Assembly: GCA_951812925.1 (NCBI GenBank)
Contig: OX638370.1
Location: forward strand, 111,738,897 to 111,802,896
Length of the DNA stretch: 64,000 bases
Source of the DNA: Calliopum simillimum
Taxonomy: Eukaryota > Arthropoda > Insecta > Diptera > Lauxaniidae
Reading direction: 5' to 3'
The notes under the pieces were generated by a model. It searched no databases and was not told the origin of the DNA. It worked only from the letters and a program-made list of their open reading frames with translations. Positions 23,751 through 36,485 of this stretch are shown here, piece by piece; the first letter of the stretch is position 1, and each line of letters opens with the position of its first letter. The position numbers and the translations under genes were made by a program.

Positions 23751-26489
23751 GATACCTTAGAGCGCTATAGTCCTATCTCCACTTTTTGCGATTTTGAAAT
23801 TTTTGCAGTTATGGCATCATTGTGTGCTTCTTTACCGTGTGGAAAACTGTGTGCTGTCAAAATACCACTAAAATATCAAAATATTCGGAAATTAAGAAAA
23901 ATCCTATCTCCAAACTGTAATTTTTTCAAGAGCGCTACTGTCCTATCTCCACTGAATATTCAAATAAGTCACATTTTGAAAAAAAATTCTTCGTTTTTTC
24001 GCGTTTTCTTCGCATTTCATGACTTTTTGCGACATTTTAGTAAACAAATTTGGTTACACCCACACGGTGGTTCTTAAAAAATTTTAACTTTTTGAAATAC
24101 CACCCGCGTTTTTTTTCAGGGATAATGTTGGGGAACCCTTCTAGTATCTAAATCCGCAAACCGCGAAATCGATCGTCCAGCCGTTTTTTTTTTTTCGACC
24201 TTTTAGTTTTTTTAACGATTTTTGAGTATGTCTCGGTGTGTACATATACATACTTGTATATGTATATATGTGTAATATATGTATATGGATATATATGTAC
24301 ATACACACATACATACGTATAAAAGGTATCGTTTCCGCACCATTTGTTTTTTTAAAAAAATCGGTTTTTTCGTATTTAAGAAAAACACAAACAAAAACCG
24401 GAAACGAAAGTAGTCATTCCAGATTTGATTTTTGATGCTTAATCCAATTCCGGTATTAGAATTGCTCTATTATGTCTGAACTTTGAGATATCCTTACATA
24501 TATGTTTAAAGGACACCATTTTTTTCCTATTTTTGAAGTTATATAACAAGATAAGGTAATATTATGCCGTAAAATCTGGTATGACAGTTAATAGCCCTAG
24601 TTTTTTGCTTGAAAACTCAATCAAACCAATAACGATATCTTTTTTTTTGTCGGAGATATCTTTGCCTAAAAAGTTAAAAAAGTGCAAAAACACGATTTTT
24701 GGCTATATTGGATGTTATATACAGGACACACAAAATTTTTTTGGGAGTTTCTATTACCTGAAGCATTTGGTACTTTCTTTTGGCTTTAAATTGAGCTATT
24801 AACTGTTTATCTGCAGTATTTTTCTGCAAAGTTATGTTAACTTTAAAATCACACCATGAAACTTAAAGCGAAAAATCTCGGTTTTCAGCTATATTTGAGG
24901 TTGTATACAGTACGGACGAAATTCGTCTGCTCTTTTTTACCAACCGAATCATTTAAAACCATTCTATATCTTCAAAATGAGCTAACAAGTGGTCTCTTGT
25001 AATTGTTTTCTAAAAAGTTATGACTATTTTAAGACATGTTGCAGCAATATAAGGAATACTCGTACACTGTGAGTTTGCAGTCCATAATGTAATTTTTAAA
25101 TGGTCATAACTTTGTGGAAAACAATCAAAAGAGACCTCTTGATAGCTTATTTTGAAGATAAAGAATGGTTTTAAATGCTTCGGTTAGTAAAAAAGAGCAG
25201 ACGAATTTCGTCCGTACTGTATACAACCTCAAATATAGCTGAAAACCGAGATTTTTCGCTTTAAGTTTCATGGTGTGATTTTAAAGTTAACATAACTTTG
25301 CAGAAAAATACTGCAGATAAACAGTTAATAGCTCAATTTAAAGCCAAAAGAAAGTACCAAATGCTTCAGGTAATAGAAACTCCCAAAAAAATTTTGTGTG
25401 TCCTGTATATAACATCCAATATAGCCAAAAATCGTGTTTTTGCACTTTTTTAACTTTTTACGCAAAGATATCTCCGACAAAAAAAAAAGATATCGTTATT
25501 GGTTTGATTGAGTTTTCAAGGAAAAAACTAGGGCTATTAACTGTCATACCAGATTTTGCGGTATAATATTACCTTATCTTGTTATATAACTTAAAATATA
25601 GGAAAAAAATGGTGTCCGTTAAACATATATGTAAGGATATCTCAAAGTCCAGACGTAATAGAGCAATTCTAATACCGGAATCGGATTAAGCATCAAAAAT
25701 CAAATCTGGAATGACTACTTTCGTTTCCGGTTTTTGTTTGTGTTTTTCTTAAATACGAAAAATCAGATTTTTTTAAAAAATAAATGGTGCGGAAACGATA
25801 CCTTTTATACGTATGTATGTATGTATGTATATATATATCCATATATATATATTACACATATATGCATATGCAAGTATATATATGTACGTATATGCATATA
25901 TATGTGTATATAATATGTATATACACACCGAGACATACTCAAAAACTGTTAAAAAAACTAAAAGGTCGAAAAAAAAAAAAACGGCTGAACGTTCGATTTC
26001 GCGGATTGCGGATTTAGATACTAGAAGGGTCCCCCAACAGTATCCATGAAAAAAATCGCGGGTGGTATTTCAAAAAGTTAAAATTTTTTAAAAACCACCG
26101 TGCCCAAGGCTCCACTCTTGTTTGTCGGAACCAAATATTTAAAAAAAAAAAATCGTTTTTTCGTGTTTCTACCCGTTTCATGACTTTTTACATCATTTTA
26201 GTGGAAAAAATTCAAAAAATTTACTAAATACGTCGTTCATTTCAATATTAGTGGAATTCTATATAAAGGCAAAAGTAATGACATACTATAAATTGGCTGG
26301 GATTTCGTTAGAAATTAATAAAATTGGTTAAAAACATTAAATTATGTTAAAATATACTATATAAAAACATTGCATGTATCGTTATATCAAAATAGCAGCC
26401 AATCCTAAATAACCACTGTTTAAAATCTTCTTTTTGCATTTCCCAGCAATTGGAAAAATGGTGATAGGACTATTGCGCTCTAAGGTATC
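23751..26489. repeat. 2.7-kb palindromic element FB-4
   Basis: The ends GATACCTTAGAGCGCTATAG (23751) and CTATTGCGCTCTAAGGTATC (ending 26489) are inverted. The best-conserved arms run about 24045-25045 and 25060-26110, with near-perfect mirroring of the text around 24125-24180 and 25975-26035. A second copy of the AGAGCGCTAnnGTCCTATCTCCAC word lies at 23930, just inside the left end. TATG/CATA-rich microsatellites sit in both arms (24235-24320, 25805-25925). No coding capacity: the 109-codon frame at 23748 begins in the terminal repeat. Confidence 0.8.
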
Positions 26490-28799
26490 GATATAGTTCC
26501 TACTATTCTTAAAAATTAATTATAAAGTGCTCTGAAATGATTTTCCTATAAAAAGTTATCATATGAATATGAAATCAAGATAGTTAAAATCGTAGGAGAA
26601 TCCACATATGATTTTTAACTTTCATACCAAATTATATCTCATTTTGAAGATGAAGAACAAAGCTATATGACGCATTTAATAGAATATAGCAGATGGATTT
26701 CGTGCGCCCTCTATATAGCCTCAAAAATAGTGTTTTTTGAACTTTGAATATATATATCTCAAAAACCATACATAATAAACTACATTCTGATGCAGCATCG
26801 AAAATGACATCCTATTTCTGTTTTGAATTGATTCATCTTCTTTTTCAAAAAACTCATTTTCGACATTTTTCCAAAAACTGAATAAATCTTATCTGTTGGT
26901 TGTTTTCTAAATTCAATTCTCAACAAAATGAGCAATGTAGAAATTTTCACCAAAATCAGTTTAAGTTGGGAACCCCTGAATGAATTAAAGGTATTTTGAT
27001 GACTTACAAAATTTCTGTACAAAAGCTATAATCTGAGGCATGGCTTTTGAAATATAAGGGTTTTTCGAAAATTTGGATATTATTTTTTCGAAATATATTT
27101 TTTATGGAATAACAAAAAAATGTACCCAAGAGAATTTCTATGTTAAAATGATGATGATTTCGGGCATCTCTTTTATAAAGTTCAGTGAGTGATCATATAT
27201 TATCATTTAAGCTAATTTAATTGAAACTTGATAGTCAAACTAACGCACTCCTAACTTTCCACTGGACCCTCAATAGGCAATACTGTATTAATATGTTTTG
27301 TAACGATTGACCCATATATAATGTAATATACCTAATGCTCAACTTATAGTTAAGGACTTGAAAAAATTTTATTCAAAATTAAGTACATACTGACTTTTTT
27401 TTTGGGGTGCCAAAGTGTAACCTAACAACTTGAACATATATCGATCTACTGTGCGGCAGTACATAAAAGAATTTTAAATGCCATTTGAAATTAGTGCTGT
27501 GACTTAAATCAATAAATTGTTACCCTAGAGCATGGTTACAAAAAGTCGTAAGTATTAAGTAAATATGATCCTTATGTCGGCTCTTGGGCAAAGACTTTTC
27601 ATAATTGCTGATCGATAAACAAACACATCGAATAAATAGCAAGCGGTAATTACGTTTGCATTGATAGTGAATTGGGTCAAAATCATAAAACAAACGTTTA
27701 CGGGTACGCAACATCAAGATATGTTTCAAGTACCTACCAACTGATGCATGTAATTTCAAACTCCATTTGAAAGTTTGAGTTTGTACAAAATGGCAAAATA
27801 TGATATCTATGTCCTATTTTTTTTTGTAATGAATATTTTTCTTCATCTAAGTAGGTTGCTGTCAGTGGGGACTAGGAGCTGAAAAATCATATGTCTCTAC
27901 ATTTTAGAGTCTACAACTTTTTGTTCCGGAGATAAAATATATGACAGAACATGATGTGACTGATTTTGTATGCTTTTTCCCATCGAATTAAAGTTTAAAT
28001 TCCGTCTCCTTAAAAGTTTATAAAAAACAAGATTGGTGAAAGCTTTCGGTTTTGTAAGAGTTAATGATGATAGTGGATAAAACACCTTATTTATTTAGTG
28101 AATCGAAACTGTTCCTTTAGCCAATGAAAACTTAAACGAATGTTTAGGCTTCCGTTTGCTCCGACACATTCTGGGTTGGCAAGGGTTGCAGTTTGTGGCT
28201 TAACAGGTTTTTTTTAAAAATTTAACCATTCATATAACTTACACTTAAATTTTTGCTTTTGTTTTTTATTTAACCCTTCAATTAGACATTGCACTAAAAT
28301 CATCTTATACATAACAATGTTGCAACTTGTCAAATTGCAATTCAACCTTGAAGATACTATTCACCTTTTTGCTGAAAAGTATTTACACAAGAGTTTTAAT
28401 TAATCCATAAGATAGTAATATTGACACTTAGACACATTTTATTCACAACAAGCTTCAATAACACTTGAAGTGCCATTGCACTAAAACTTTGGACAAATGT
28501 ATTACAATAATCACTTCCTCTCATAGTCAAAAGATTTCCATTACTCCAAAAGTAGTACTTACTATTTCCGAGTAAAAGGATCCTTTTTCTCGCTAACTTA
28601 AATGAGAGTGAATTTTTTCAGCACTTTGGATGGAGTCAAATCCTTTTTTTGAAAAGTCTTCGGGTATACGTTCTTATCCTCAGAGTTGAGTGAGGATTGT
28701 GAGGATCTTTAAGCATTTCGGCAACTATTTAAGCGACACCTACTGCTTAACTTATTATATATAAAGGGTGTAGTCGACAATCTGAGAGGTGATAGAGGA
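26490..28799. other. spacer without a supported gene
   Basis: Only short unrecognised frames (minus 26780, 27520, 27897) are present. Part of it (about 26735-26800) repeats the foldback module ATATCTCAAAAACCATA. I see no exon. Confidence 0.45.
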
Positions 28800-29190
28800 G
28801 GCCTAGACTAGCAAGAAAAAAATTAAACTAGGAAAAGTATTTTTTCTGATCCCAAATCAAAAAATTGTTATTACAAATATGCTACCAAATTGAAGAAAAT
28901 TCAACGAGTATTCCAAAATATATTATAAAAAGGTATGTTAATTGAACCTTTTTCATACTGAAATGGGCGCCGAATTTAAAAAATTGGGAAAAAATTTAAA
29001 ATATCAACTTTAATGGTCCAGAACTTTGCGAAATATTTTTAAGCCCTATAACCAAATACATTCTTAGAAAGCTTATACAACAAGCTCCTATACCAATGTT
29101 TTTTCTTAAACGTTAGGGTGACCCAAGAAAATTGCTTTTGTAAAAAAAGTCAGAAAATCTGTTTTAAACCTATAACTCCTCAGTAGTACA
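28800..29190. repeat. dispersed repeat, second copy of 18590-18910
   Basis: It shares AGTATTTTTTCTGA, CAACGAGTATTCCAAAA, ACTTTGCGAAAT and GTGACCCAAGAAAAT in the same order as the copy at 18.6-18.9 kb. Non-coding. Confidence 0.65.
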
Positions 29191-29304
29191 TTTTATACTC
29201 CCCTCCAGGTGGATTTGCATTAACGCTACGTTACCTTCGACCCCTCGATATATACGATTAAAACTAAAACTCCTTAAAAACGAAATAGAAAAGACAATTA
29301 GAAA

Positions 29305-29429
29305 GTGCGAACTCACACGACGGGCACGGGCACGTCAAATTTGCAGGCAAACGGAGGGATATGAAAGCACCACTTCCCTCTGCTTGCTTAGAAATTTAAC
29401 GTGCTCGTGCCCGTCGTGGGAGTTCGCAC
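29305..29429. repeat. 125-bp GC-rich hairpin
   Basis: GTGCGAACTCACACGACGGG at 29305 and the following GCACGGGCACGTCAAATTT are mirrored, with few mismatches, by AAATTTAACGTGCTCGTGCC and CGTCGTGGGAGTTCGCAC ending at 29429. The 38-bp stem is much richer in G+C than its surroundings. It is most likely a MITE; a hairpin RNA is possible. Confidence 0.7.
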
Positions 29430-29594
29430 GAATAGGGGTGAATGACTAGAAATGAACGACGGAATAAGTTACATAAGGCTGTGTGATTAAAATGGGGTTG
29501 CACATGATCAAAGTCGTTAATTTCAATTATAATAAAATTAAAATGAATTCTTTTTGGATAGCATCATTATCGTTTAAGTTAGTAATACATACAT

Positions 29595-31800
29595 GGGCAT
29601 TTCCATTGTGTCGAACGTGACCTTCACATTTACAAGAAAAAAAAAAAGTCAAAATAAAACGGAGTTTTGTTTCGACAATAGGTTTAATATAGGCTTAATA
29701 GCTCTTAATGCTTATGTCGATTTTAGGAAATTCTTCGTTTTCAAGATAATTGCAAAAACCTAAGCGTTCGCAGGCGACAAAAAAATAACCGCCGATTTCA
29801 GATTAACCTGAGGCAATATTTCAATGTAACTAATTTGAGAATGTTGTTCATTGATGTCTCTTAAAAATGATTTTGATTTTACCCAAAAGTGATTTATACT
29901 TTTTTATTTTTAATTCAATTTTAATCACGTTCGCAGGGGACGAGTCGCATGGGACATTTTTTTTTTTTTTCACTTTACAAATTTCAAATTGAAAAATTTA
30001 CAAATAACCAGGAGCATCACCAATTTTTCCAAAGGTTGTTATTTGTTCCGATCCATTTTACAGATGTATCAAATCTCATTAGTGATGAATTTTTTTTAGG
30101 GGCGCGACACCGCCCGTTTTTGCTGTGAACATTATTTGTCTCGGCGCTCTGTACAAATTTCTTCAAATCTCATTATTGTGCGTTAAATATTTTCAGAGAT
30201 ATGATGAAGGGATTATTGTGGGGGCGTTGTACCGCAATTTTTCCCAGTACACATTATTTGTCTTGGTATTTTTTACATTCATTCATGAAATAGTTTCAGA
30301 GATATGATGATTTAATTTTTATAATTCTCGGTTTACTTTGTTGAGGAAATACCCACATGCATTTTGTATGTAGAAATGCAAACAAATTTGATATAAAAAA
30401 GAAACTTAGCATTTAAAGTAAAAAAATATGCAAATTTTATAACTGTTTTACTACGCCGCTGCAACATCAGAGCTGTAAAATAATGAATATTATTATATTG
30501 GAATAGAAAGAACAGCTTTTTACGATAAGTCATGTTTAAAAGTGTAAATTTTTGTAAGCACGACGAAATATTTTGAAAATACATATTGTCTTCTTTTAAA
30601 ATGTTAAAGTTTTTTATACAAATCTGGAGTTAAGTGGCAAAATTAGGTGCGTAGTTTTACCACTCTTGAAATTTTTTAGGATTTATAATCCTAATCCTTA
30701 TCTATAAGGCAAAACCTGCGAAACACGAAAAGTGTGTATTCTTCGCTCTACTCTTATAAAAAAATATTGCATTATTTTACGACTACGTCTTATTTTCAAT
30801 ATAACATTGCAGGGGCTTGAGCGATAGGAGCGAATTGCCGGTATGTATGAATCAACTGAAGGGAAACTAAAAAAAAGTGCTGATTATAAGGTTTGTTTGC
30901 ATATGTATAGTGAATATGTGACAATAGCGATTGCGACTTCCACATTTTTTTTCTAATTAAATGACAATATAGCAAGAATATTTCTTTATTTAGACTGTAA
31001 CGTTGATAACATGAGACAATATTATTTAAAGATCACTAACTTACTCGCTATCAAAGCAATGTTTTCACGCTCATCGGCACTTTCGATTTTGAGAGTGATT
31101 CTCGGAGCATGGCGGAAGATGCAAAAATGCCGCCATATGTATAATTTTTTTATTATTAATTTATAGCTGGTTATAGTGGACTACTTGGTACGCTATACAC
31201 TGAGGGAAAAATCGACAACTTTCACTGTTGATTCAATAGATATTCAATAGATATCAGCAACGTTTTAGCCCCGAAGGTGAAATTATTTGAATTGGCTGTG
31301 AAAAACTATTAATTTGATGTTATTAAATTGAATGTGATTTGTATTCAATTCAAATCATATTTTGTTTTGTTTTAACAAACATTTGAGGTTGATTCAAAAA
31401 TTGCCTTTTGATTTAAAAAACATTCGCGATAGGCTTAAATGCGTTTTTATTTGTTTTGATTTAATTCTATAATACCATATAATACTTTTAAAACTTCTTG
31501 AAGTTCATCATCCGGATCGGTTTCTTCTTCAATTATTATGTCAGTTTTAAGAGTCACCAATGCACAATATTCTGAAATCAGTCACATTGAAATATTGCCT
31601 CAGGTTTCCCAGAAATCGGCGTTTGAATTGTAGGCTGCAAAAATCAATTCTGTTTTTATCCCAATTGCCCAAAACCAACCTTATCACCAACTATGGGGCT
31701 AATTAAAAGCTATAAGTTAAGCTTATTGTCAAAATGAAAATTCTTTTTATTTTGACTTTAACTGTGTTCGACAGTCACGTTCGACACCATGAAAATGCGC
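29595..31800. mobile_element. 2.2-kb terminal-inverted-repeat element, GTGTCGAACGTGAC family
   Basis: Ends beginning GGGCATTTCCATTGTGTCG (29595) and, on the complement, GCGCATTTTCATGGTGTCG (from 31800) are flanked by ACAT on both sides, a 4-bp target duplication. The subterminal part is also inverted: CTGAGGCAATATTTCAATGT near 29810 mirrors text near 31600. The interior has two or three 118-bp tandem units (30060-30310) sharing TTTCAGAGATATGATGA. A second copy, lacking a clear right end, is at 56164-57190. No transposase is seen; the class is unknown to me. Confidence 0.7.
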
Positions 31801-32156
31801 ACATATTTATATCTGATTACTAGGGAATGCAATACCGGAGCAAAAAATGCGATACCGATATCCGGTATTAAATTTTTTTCAAAACCGGGATCCCGGTATC
31901 ACTGGTATTCCTTGCAACGATAAAAATGGGATTAAAAGAGGGCAAACATGAATTAGATGAGTCCGCGGATCATAGATTTATGCCCAATGATGTGGTTTAA
32001 TACAAAAGAAATATGAATTAGTATAACGCTTTGTTTTTATATTAAATAAAAAAAGAAATAAAATCAGTATAATTACTCTTCCATTCAAATAAACTACTAT
32101 AAGCTATATATTAAAAAAAATACTAGTAAGGTTTTAATTAAACTGTTCAACGGCAA

Positions 32157-33886
32157 AAAATTATCTGAGTTCAAACCATGACATTATTATTCCATGCTAT
32201 TGATATAATAGAACTGCATTTACAAAATTTTTCCATCACGTTTCAAATTTCAGATAAATTTACAAATCCAAAATCACGACTTACATCCGCGGGAAAATAA
32301 ATTAAAAAATTTTTATACGTAAGAATTTAAAGAAAAAAATGTCAAACGATTCCAAAAATAGCAATAATTTCAAGTCTGAACAAATTTTGAAATCGGTCCG
32401 GCAGATTTTTTCTATGCCCGTTGAATTGAGAAAATGTACTGAAAAAACCAAAAACCAACCATCTTTAATTACATAAATCTTGCCTAAATCAATACAAAAT
32501 TAAAAAAAACCCTTCATGATCTTGCGCGTCATTATTCTAACTTTATTTTGATATCAAAAACTTAAGGATTCGACCATGAATAACCAACTTATTTTCTTTT
32601 GAACAAAAAATGTACATACAGAAAGTCATACATAACAGGTCATTCAATAAGTCTGTAGGATGACACATAGATGGCATTACTAGAATTTTTCCATAAGATT
32701 TTTATTTAGTACTAACCTTCAAACGATACGTGTATAAATTTGACAGCAATCGGACTATTGATTCGTGAGTTATAGCATTTTGTGTGAAGCAGCTTTTGTT
32801 AGTAAAAAAATAAAATGGAAAAAAGTGAATTTCGAGTTTTGATAAAGCATTACTTTTTGATGAAAAAAAATAAAGTGGAAACCAAACAATGGATTGATAA
32901 ACAATATCCGAACTCTCCTCTATCGATACAAATTAATTGCTGAATTTAAATGTGGTCGTACCAGCACAAATGATGCAGAGCGTAGTGGACGCCCACATTA
33001 GGCTGTTATTCCAGAAAACATAAAAAAAAACCACAAATTGGTTATGAACGATTGCAAATTGAAGGTGCACGAGCTAGCTGACATTGTAAAGATATCAGAT
33101 GGTAGTGTTTTTACCATTTTACAAGAACATTTGGGTATGCAAAAGCTCTGTGCAAAGTGGGTGCCGCGTGAGCTCACAGTCGACCGAAAACAACAACGAA
33201 TTGATGCTTCAGAGGAGTGTTAAACCGCTGTTAAACCGCAATAAAATCGAATTCTATCGTCGATATGTGACAATGGATGAAACATGGCTTCACTTTTATA
33301 CACTAGAATCCAAAAGACAGTCAGCTGAGGCCTATTTTGACGAAAAAGAGAAATCGTAATATAAAAGTGGTATCGAAAAGTTGGAAAATCGCTATACTCG
33401 TTGTATCGCCCTCGAAGGCAACTATGTTGAATAATAAAATCGAGTTTTGTCAAAATTTTGTTTTTTTCTTACTTATCTTACGGACTTATTGAATGACCTG
33501 TTAAGCTATTGAATTTTTGTATCATAACTACTTGGAAATAAAAGTACTTTAAATAATGACGCACAAGCTCGTGAAGAGTTTTTTTTAAATTTTGTATTGA
33601 TTTGGGCAAGATTTATGTAATTAAAGATGGTTGGTTTTTGTTTTTTTCAGTACATTTTCTCAATTAAATGGGCATAGAAATTTCTTCAATCGTTTGACAT
33701 TTTATTTTTTAAGTTCTGACGGATAAAAATTTTTTAATTTATTTTCGCGCGGATGTAAGTCGTGATTTTGGATTTGTCAATTTATCTGAAAATTGAGACG
33801 TGATGGAAAAATTTTGTAAATGCAGTTCTATTATGTCAATAGCAAGGAATAATAATTTTATGGTCTGAACTCAGATAAAAACAAAA
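32157..33886. repeat. foldback nested in the hAT-like element
   Basis: Arms of about 400 bp (32157-32565 and 33551-33886) are inverted: TTATCTGAGTTCAAACCATG mirrors TATGGTCTGAACTCAGATAA, and AAACCAACCATCTTTAATTA mirrors TAATTAAAGATGGTTGGTTT. The mariner sits in the loop. A fragment of the same family occurs near 1136-1245. Confidence 0.75.
32635..33501 (+). pseudogene. internally deleted mariner transposon (irritans type)
   Basis: Terminal repeats ACAGGTCATTCAATAAGTC and the complement ACAGGTCATTCAATAAGTC at the right end are flanked by TA (32633-32634, 33502-33503). The transposase start MEKSEFRVLIKHYFL lies at 32815. Helix-turn-helix text with ADIVKISDGSVFTILQEHLG and the first catalytic motif VTMDETWLH follow, but the frame is broken several times. 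After RQSAE the sequence jumps to the C-terminal end (AYFDEKEKS and later CIALEGNYVE), so the second and third catalytic aspartates are deleted. At 867 bp it is about 0.4 kb shorter than a full mariner and cannot make an active enzyme. Confidence 0.88.
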
Positions 33887-34816
33887 ACCTGAAATACGTT
33901 GAACAGTGTTACTATTAATACAGAATAGTAGAAACGGAAGTTCATCAAGACTTTCATCCTCCAAACTTGACCCTATTTTTGTGTAAATTACTCCAAAAAC
34001 GCCCTTTCAGATTGCACACTCGTTGGTGAAATCGAAGGAAACCGTTACACATAAATAAGATTCAAGTATCTTTTTTTGGCGAGACAATTATCAAATTTTC
34101 AGTGTTAAAAATATTATCAACTCATACTACTGATTTATCCATACATTGATGAGCATGGAAAAGTTCTAGCATACTAGCAATGCTAAGCATTTCATTTCAG
34201 CTCTTAATATTTATTTGGATCGTGTAGGTATTATAAAACGCTTGAGAATTCGTTATCCTTTCTATTGTATAAGTTTCCAACTGTTCTTTGTAAAACGTTT
34301 GAGAATCCTTTATTCTTTCTAATGAACGAGTTTCGAGTTGAAATCACTACCAAGCGGACAATCTACTTACATAGTCTTTAAAGTTCTTGATAATAGGTTA
34401 GCGTTCGCACGGCAGCTTGCCTCTACTGCTAATTTTATTGGAAGTATAATTGAAATTATGTTCATTCATAATCAAAGGAGTCTCATTTTCGGACAGGCGA
34501 TAATCTGCATTAATATTTGAATCTATAATAGCCTTTTGGATAGCAATTTTTAATTTATAGGTGCCTTGAATTTGTGGTTTCATTTAATTTCAAGTCATCT
34601 ACATCAGCTAAATCATGATCATTCGACTCATCGTCTCAATTGTTGTTTCACAATCCCTTTATTTTTTGTAAAACGGAGTCATATTTTTAAATTTATATAA
34701 TACCGAAATACCGGTATTTGGCATAATTTAATACCGGTATTTCGGTATCGAATTTTGGTCCGGGATCCCGGGATACCGGTTTCAGTAATACCGGTATTGC
34801 ATTCCCCACTGATGAC

Positions 34817-35613
34817 CAATTTGGGCCATGTATAAATGACTGATTTGAGAAACTTTTCGATTTTATTATAAAGTCTTCTCAGTTTAAATAAGGAAACGAT
34901 ATAACTTTCGGTATTATGCGAGAACTGAAGGCCCAGTTCTGAGAATCACTGGCTTGTGTGAAAGGAGTTTTGTTATATTACTGTCATTTAAGCGACATTA
35001 GCAGAGTTATATGCAACTTGGATTTTTAACCAGTTTAGTGGTTATAATTAAATGTCCTATATTCATGCAGTTGTAGGGCATATCAATTAAAAAATAAAAA
35101 AAATCAGCAAATCTCAATGTCACACCTCTTAATTTATATTTATAAGCTAATCAGTTCATGAAAATAATTCGCCACTAATCAATAACAATGCGACCTAAAA
35201 ACTATTACTATTTTGACCTAGTTTTTTTTATCTGGACATCGCATAACAAATCAGAATATCGCAAAAAACTATGATATGATCAGTACGATAAGATTTGATT
35301 CCATATGATGCTTGAATGTTGCAATGTTTCAAGGATTTTACACTAAATATAGGTAATATGAAATTATCATTATCATACAATCGAAAATTGTTGAATACTA
35401 TCAAAAAATAACGAAGTAATTGAATTTCAAGTACAGAAAAGAATCGAAAATTTTGAAAGTTAAGTAAATATATGGAAAAAACCAAAAAGTCAAAAACCTT
35501 TGCAAAAATCAAAATATTTCTAAACTGAATATTGATCTAAATGCATTTAAAAGTTTCGAAAAACATCGATTAATAGGGAAAATTCGCGAAAATGCCACCT
35601 TCGAATAAAAGTA
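34817..35613. other. spacer without a gene
   Basis: The minus-strand frames at 35228 and 35509 are Phe/Ile-rich and unrecognised. Nothing else is seen. Confidence 0.4.
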
Positions 35614-36485
35614 GGGTAAGGTAACCGGCTGTGGGCGGTCACCGGTTGTGGGCCACCCCTTGTATTTTTTGACGTTTATAAAATATGACAGATCTGAGTA
35701 TGAGGTTATGTGTACATTGACAATAGACAGTATTAGTGCAAACACTGAAGTGAAAGGACGCATTTGACCCGCAGCCACAATAAAACAAAAAAAATTTACG
35801 AAGAAATTTTCAATATAGAAATTTCTGAAGATTTTGCGAGTGTGATAAAGCGAAGTGGAATATTGCAAAGAGGTAAGTGTTATGCATTTTTATGCAGTAT
35901 TTGCGTTAAATTTACCGATTTTAAATCGAGTTTGCTCAAAATTTTTCGCCACGAGAATTTTGCCAGTCACCTAAGGGATAGCTGCCGTTACCGGTTGTGG
36001 GCCACCATGTTTTTTGCATGAAAATTATTGCAAATCAATGTTCCTCGCACCAATTTGCAGCCAATTCGATCAAATGCAACGGTGGCTGCAATCGGCTAGT
36101 GCATTTGAAATGCGCTGCTATAAAAAAGTTGCGAATCCGATGAGGATAATAAATAATTTTAAAAAGTCACATTTTCTTGATGTTTTTTCGCCACTACAAT
36201 ACATTCATATTTCTTAACTGGTTTTTCTTCATAATTTTGCATTTGAAGTGGATTTTTTAGGGTGGCCCACAACCGGTTATAAATTTTTTTTTTTGTCCAA
36301 AAACAAGCTCTTTACAAAATTTGTTAAATAAAAATTTTTTGTTGAAAAATTATAGAAAAATAGTTTCTTTTTGGTTACCTACTGCCTCTAGCTTTCCATT
36401 GGTACCCACAAGTCCGAAAAATGTATACTTGAATGCAAGTTACGGGCAAAAAACGAAACCTGGCCCACAAACGGTTACCTTCCCC
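35614..36485. repeat. 870-bp element with repeated GTAACCGGTTGTGGGCC sites
   Basis: The ends GGGTAAGGTAACCGG and, on the complement, GGGGAAGGTAACCG are inverted. The word GTNACCGGTTGTGGGCCACC or a close variant occurs five times: 35621, 35639 and 35987 on plus, and about 36260 and 36466 inverted. It lacks coding capacity. The two plus-strand frames at 35764 and 36014 end in the repeats. Confidence 0.7.

Larger units (their letters stand above)
31821..34808. mobile_element. hAT-like element (3.0 kb) with nested insertions
   Basis: The ends TAGGGAATGCAATACCGG (31821) and CCGGTATTGCATTCCCCA (ending 34808) are inverted. CTGATTAC (31813-31820) and CTGATGAC (34809-34816) form an 8-bp target duplication with one mismatch. 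The subterminal regions are dense in ATACCGGTAT words. The element encloses a foldback (32157-33886), which itself encloses a mariner (32635-33501). The minus-strand 61-codon frame at 34398 is not recognisable as transposase. Confidence 0.75.

Noticed and set aside
23748..24077. 109-codon frame starting MDTLERYSPIST
   Set aside because: It starts in the terminal repeat of FB-4, and part of it comes from the second copy of the AGAGCGCTA word. No protein family fits.
24212..26049. Tyr/Ile/Cys-rich frames around 24.2 and 25.8 kb
   Set aside because: They are translations of TATG/CATA microsatellites in the palindrome arms.
34398..34583. 61-codon minus frame as hAT transposase
   Set aside because: It has no recognisable hAT motif and is too short, though it lies in the hAT-like element.
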